From contig NZ_FRCR01000013.1 in the NCBI RefSeq assembly GCF_900142995.1, positions 1-45,590 of the forward strand: a DNA stretch of 45,590 nt. The letters run 5' to 3'. Origin of the DNA: Caldanaerovirga acetigignens (GTDB lineage Bacteria > Bacillota > Thermosediminibacteria > Thermosediminibacterales > Thermosediminibacteraceae). The notes beneath the pieces were generated by a model, which saw only the letters and a list, made by a program, of their open reading frames with translations, searched no databases and was not told the DNA's origin. Below, piece by piece: positions 42,984 through 45,590 of the stretch; position 1 is the stretch's first letter; every line of letters begins with the position of its first letter. The translations under genes and the position numbers were made by a program.

Positions 42984-44027
42984 TTACTCTAGCTCTTTTA
43001 TAGCTTTAATATATTTATCACCGTTTTTGGCTATCCAGTCTTCAACTACCGGTCTCGTTACTTTTGCAAAAGCTTCCCGGTCTACATCATCGTTGATTAT
43101 CATTCCTTTTTCCTGTAATTTCTTCATAAACTCGGCTTCCCTTTCTCTTTGTAGTTTTGTCTCGACCTCTTGTGCTGCCAAAGCCGCTTCCCTGAACAAC
43201 TTTTGGTCTTCAGGCGGTATCTTGTCCCAAGTGACCTTACTTATGGTAACAACGCCCCAAGCGGCTATATGTTCGGTTAATGAAAAATATTTTTGCACTT
43301 CATAAAACCTTTCGTAGTAATTGACAGCAGGGGTATTTTCCTGGGCATCTATAGTCTTTTGTTGCAACGCAGTATAAACCTCTCCTGCAGCCATCGGAAC
43401 TACTGTGCCTCCAAAAAGTTTAAATGTATTGACAAAGACAGGGCTTTCTATTACTCTAAGCTTTATATCTTTCAAATCTTCTGGCACCCTTATCGGATGT
43501 TTTGAGTTAGTTATGCTCCTAAAGCCTCTCGGCAGTACGCCAAGACATATTAAGCCGGCTTTTTCACCTTCTTTTAACAGTTCCTGTAATGCTTCAGATT
43601 TTGCGAATCTTTCTATATGTTCCCAGTCTTTGAAAATGTAAGGCATATCCAACACACCCATTTCCGGAACAAAGTTCACCATGACCGAACTTGTAACAAC
43701 ACCAGCATCAACATTTCCATATTGCATAGCTTCTATGATTTCTCTATCTCCACCCAGCTGCCTGGCTGGATATATTTGTATTATGTATCGGCCATTTGTT
43801 CTTTTTTCGACTTCCTCTTTAAATCTTTCAGCCATCAAATTGTATTCGTTTTCCAACGAACCGATATGGCCTAGCTTAAGAACCATCGGCTCCTTAGTTG
43901 TGGAATTTCCAGAAGAACTCGAATTGTTATCAGCTTGCCCTGTTGATTTGGTCCCTGAGCAAGCGGTTGTTAATAAAAGTAATATTATTAACAAAACGGA
44001 AAAATAAATTTTTCGTCTAATAAACAT
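42984..44027 (-). CDS. TRAP transporter solute-binding lipoprotein (DctP)
   Basis: A 347-residue binding protein. The signal peptide ends in lipobox TTAC (cysteine 23), followed by a Ser/Asn/Gly linker, so it is a membrane-anchored lipoprotein. The DctP/TeaA family fold shows LKLGHIGSLENEYNLMAERF, the ligand-anchoring arginine region LRVIESPVFVNTFKLFGGTV and VYTALQQKTIDAQENTP. TRAP binding proteins usually take carboxylate ligands through this arginine, in agreement with an organic-acid substrate. It is the first gene of the long minus-strand operon. Confidence 0.93.
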   Translation of the reverse strand: MFIRRKIYFSVLLIILLLLTTACSGTKSTGQADNNSSSSGNSTTKEPMVLKLGHIGSLENEYNLMAERFKEEVEKRTNGRYIIQIYPARQLGGDREIIEAMQYGNVDAGVVTSSVMVNFVPEMGVLDMPYIFKDWEHIERFAKSEALQELLKEGEKAGLICLGVLPRGFRSITNSKHPIRVPEDLKDIKLRVIESPVFVNTFKLFGGTVVPMAAGEVYTALQQKTIDAQENTPAVNYYERFYEVQKYFSLTEHIAAWGVVTISKVTWDKIPPEDQKLFREAALAAQEVETKLQREREAEFMKKLQEKGMIINDDVDREAFAKVTRPVVEDWIAKNGDKYIKAIKELE

Positions 44028-44224
44028 TTACTTTCCCTCCCCATTTTTTTCCGGCCCAATCTTTTGATTCCATAACTCTTTTCCTTTTTTGATTCTCATC
44101 TCTCCCTCCTCTAACCTCCAGATTTTAATTATATCTCTAATTTTTTAGATAATTTTTTCAACCAGTTTAATTTTAACACTTCTTTTTTTAATTTTCTAAT
44201 ATTTATTTTTGATAATATTAATAA

Positions 44225-44280
44225 GTAATTCTTATAAATCTATTACGCATTTTGTTAAAATTATGATAAAATCATATTAG
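44225..44280. promoter_or_regulatory. Overlapping divergent promoters with LysR-type operator
   Basis: Plus-strand TTGTTA (44252-44257) and TATTAG (44275-44280) are 17 bp apart, towards lysR. Minus-strand TTAACA (44258-44253) and TATAAG (44236-44231) are 16 bp apart, towards dctP. The two -35 elements overlap. GTAAT (44225-44229) and ATTAC (44242-44246) form an inverted repeat with a 12-bp gap, like a LysR T-N11-A box, and span the minus-strand -10. This part of the 358-bp gap at 44028-44385 is the likely control region; the rest is AT-rich with nothing clear. Confidence 0.55.
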
Positions 44281-44385
44281 AAACTCCAAACAGATAAAAG
44301 CAGCATTGCGTAAACCTTAAATTAACCTTAGATCAACTTTCTTATAGAAACTTTAAATATTAACACTTATTAGAGGTGATATATA

Positions 44386-45294
44386 ATGGAAATACACCAA
44401 TTAGAATATGTAGTTGCCGTAGAAACATATCGCAATTTTACACGAGCAGCAGAAGCGAAAAACATTTCTCAATCATCACTCTCACAGCAAATAAAAAAGC
44501 TCGAAGAAGAACTCGGTATAAATTTATTTGTAAGGACAACAAGATCTGTAGAACTAACTCCTGCTGGCGCCGAATTTATAGTACATGCAAAACGTATACT
44601 TTCAGAAATAAACAAAGCACGTCAAAGTGTACAAAAATTTTCCTCTTTTGAGCGTGGTACCCTTTCAATTGGAATAATGCCAGCAATAAGCTACTACAAT
44701 CTCATTCCTATATTAACTAATTTTCAAAAAAAATTTCCGGGAGTTAAATTGAATTTACTCGAAAAGGAGTGTGAAGAATTAAATTGGTTACTGCATTCCG
44801 GGAAAATAGACGCAGCTATACTCAGCCTCAACAAACATGATTCGCAAACCCACTACTATACACTAAAAGAAGAAAAATTAGTTTCGCTAATTAACAAAAA
44901 GCATCCTCTCGCTTCGAAACTGTTCGTAGAGGTAAAAGATCTAGAAAATGAAAAATTGATTACACCTCCTATAAACTCCGGAAACTACCAAGATTTCTTA
45001 AAAGCGTGCTTGGCTAACGGTTTTACTCCTAATATACTTATGCATTGTTCCCAAATTGCTACTATTACAAATTTAATAAGAGACGAATTTGGAATAGGAA
45101 TTCTTGCATCTTGCGTAGCAGAAAGCGTAAAAGACCCAAATATTGCTGTGGTCCCTATTATCCCCACAATAAACAGAAAAGTATATTTAGCTGTTCGAAA
45201 AGAGGACAAGATGTTACCTTTACTTAAAGTTTTCATTAAATTTGCTCATCAATGGATATATGTATCCTCATCTAACCTAAAACAAAAGGAGTGA
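44386..45294 (+). CDS. LysR-family transcriptional regulator
   Basis: A 302-residue LysR-type regulator. The N-terminal helix-turn-helix reads FTRAAEAKNISQSSLSQQIK, at about 18-37, with ELGINLFVRTTRSVELTPAG following. A periplasmic-binding-protein-like effector domain occupies about 90-290. It probably senses an intermediate of the catabolic operon. It is divergent from dctP, and the shared control region has a LysR-type inverted repeat, so it most likely controls both directions. GAGGTGATATATA precedes the ATG. The next gene, pdxA-like, starts 6 bp past its stop. Confidence 0.93.
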   Translation: MEIHQLEYVVAVETYRNFTRAAEAKNISQSSLSQQIKKLEEELGINLFVRTTRSVELTPAGAEFIVHAKRILSEINKARQSVQKFSSFERGTLSIGIMPAISYYNLIPILTNFQKKFPGVKLNLLEKECEELNWLLHSGKIDAAILSLNKHDSQTHYYTLKEEKLVSLINKKHPLASKLFVEVKDLENEKLITPPINSGNYQDFLKACLANGFTPNILMHCSQIATITNLIRDEFGIGILASCVAESVKDPNIAVVPIIPTINRKVYLAVRKEDKMLPLLKVFIKFAHQWIYVSSSNLKQKE

Positions 45295-45300
45295 AGTGTC

Positions 45301-45590
45301 TTGCAAAAAAGACCTCTAATAGCGATTACCGCCGGAGACCCTGCCGGCATCGGTCCCGAAATTGTGGTAAAAGCTTTGTCTAATAAAGAACTTTACGAAA
45401 AAGTCAGGCCGATTGTAATATGTTCAAAAAATATCATTGAGAAATCTCTAGAAATAACTAAGGTGAAGAAAAACATTTACCCCGTAGAAATAGAAGCACT
45501 TAACCGACTGGGCGAAAAAGACTTTTCTTTCGATAAAGTTTTCCTAATAGATTTGAAAAATGCAAGTAACGATATCCCCTTCGGTAAAAT
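45301..45590 (+). CDS. PdxA-family dehydrogenase, N-terminal part
   Basis: A partial gene that runs off the window: 96 codons are present. It opens LQKRPLIAITAGDPAGIGPE, the unmistakable N-terminus of PdxA-family enzymes (the AGDPAGIGPE motif). The TTG start at 45301 is supported by AAAGGAGTG eight bases upstream, inside the end of lysR. PdxA-family members oxidise and often decarboxylate hydroxy-phosphate substrates; others (PdxA2, TphB) work in acid sugar or aromatic catabolism. Coupled to a LysR gene beside a TRAP/UbiD operon, a catabolic role is more likely than vitamin B6 synthesis. Confidence 0.88.
   Translation, partial: MQKRPLIAITAGDPAGIGPEIVVKALSNKELYEKVRPIVICSKNIIEKSLEITKVKKNIYPVEIEALNRLGEKDFSFDKVFLIDLKNASNDIPFGK

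Noticed and set aside
1-45590. CRISPR array, tRNA or rRNA genes
   Set aside because: No regular spaced direct repeats, cloverleaf candidates or rRNA-like stretches were seen in reading through; a covariance-model scan would be needed to exclude small RNAs.

Overview
The window reads as chromosome of a low-GC, strictly anaerobic, probably thermophilic Firmicute (Thermoanaerobacterales/Thermosediminibacterales-like; an inference). The reasons are AT-rich DNA with strong AGGAGG-type ribosome binding sites, a minimal two-gene Suf system, ferredoxin-linked oxoacid metabolism with an ADP-forming acyl-CoA synthetase, Mrp/MinD-ferredoxin ATPases, and many decayed mobile elements. Most genes are on the minus strand in long, tightly packed operons. 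No rRNA, tRNA or CRISPR array was seen.

Layout. 1-1650: the end of a pdxA-family gene and a GntP permease, closed by a terminator. 1641-2720: decayed NERD-domain gene and other relics. 2725-9205: a beta-CASP metallo-beta-lactamase, a PAS-GGDEF-HD-GYP protein preceded by a FIST sensor, and a minimal sufC-sufB pair. 9316-14275: one minus-strand cluster running DUF134 regulator, Fur-family regulator, Mrp/NBP35 ATPase, DUF5320 protein, two NifX-like proteins and two MinD-type ATPases with 2x[4Fe-4S] ferredoxin inserts. It has a consensus promoter with an inverted repeat at its head and a terminator at its end. 14400-17226: an insertion-sequence graveyard with two broken transposases and a broken stalk-domain gene.

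17227-29320: a complete-looking carbon-phosphorus lyase operon in transcription order phnD-C-E-E-(hexapeptide acyltransferase, frameshifted)-GNAT-phnF-G-H-I-J-K-L-M-(TIM-barrel isomerase-like gene). It is headed by three TTAAC/TTAAT repeats spaced exactly 11 bp, which look like a Pho box. No phnN or phnP is present. A TIM-barrel gene sits where later-step enzymes would be expected.

29331-32748: a decayed group II intron reverse transcriptase directly behind the Pho box, a decayed tyrosine recombinase, and a family 2 glycosyltransferase interrupted by an in-frame TGA.

32939-45590: a catabolic island. On the minus strand it carries TRAP transporter genes dctP-Q-M, a ketopantoate-reductase-like dehydrogenase, a four-subunit 2-oxoacid:ferredoxin oxidoreductase (C-D-A-B), an ADP-forming acyl-CoA synthetase, a UbiD-family decarboxylase and its BsdD- and LpdD-like accessory proteins. 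A divergent LysR regulator is followed by a second pdxA-family gene that runs off the window. The two directions have overlapping promoter elements. Together these suggest uptake of an organic acid, dehydrogenation to a 2-oxoacid, ferredoxin-linked decarboxylation to an acyl-CoA, ATP formation by the acyl-CoA synthetase, and a prenyl-FMN decarboxylation or carboxylation step. The substrate cannot be read from the sequence. This operon and the phn operon with its TIM-barrel gene are the best candidates for undescribed biology here.
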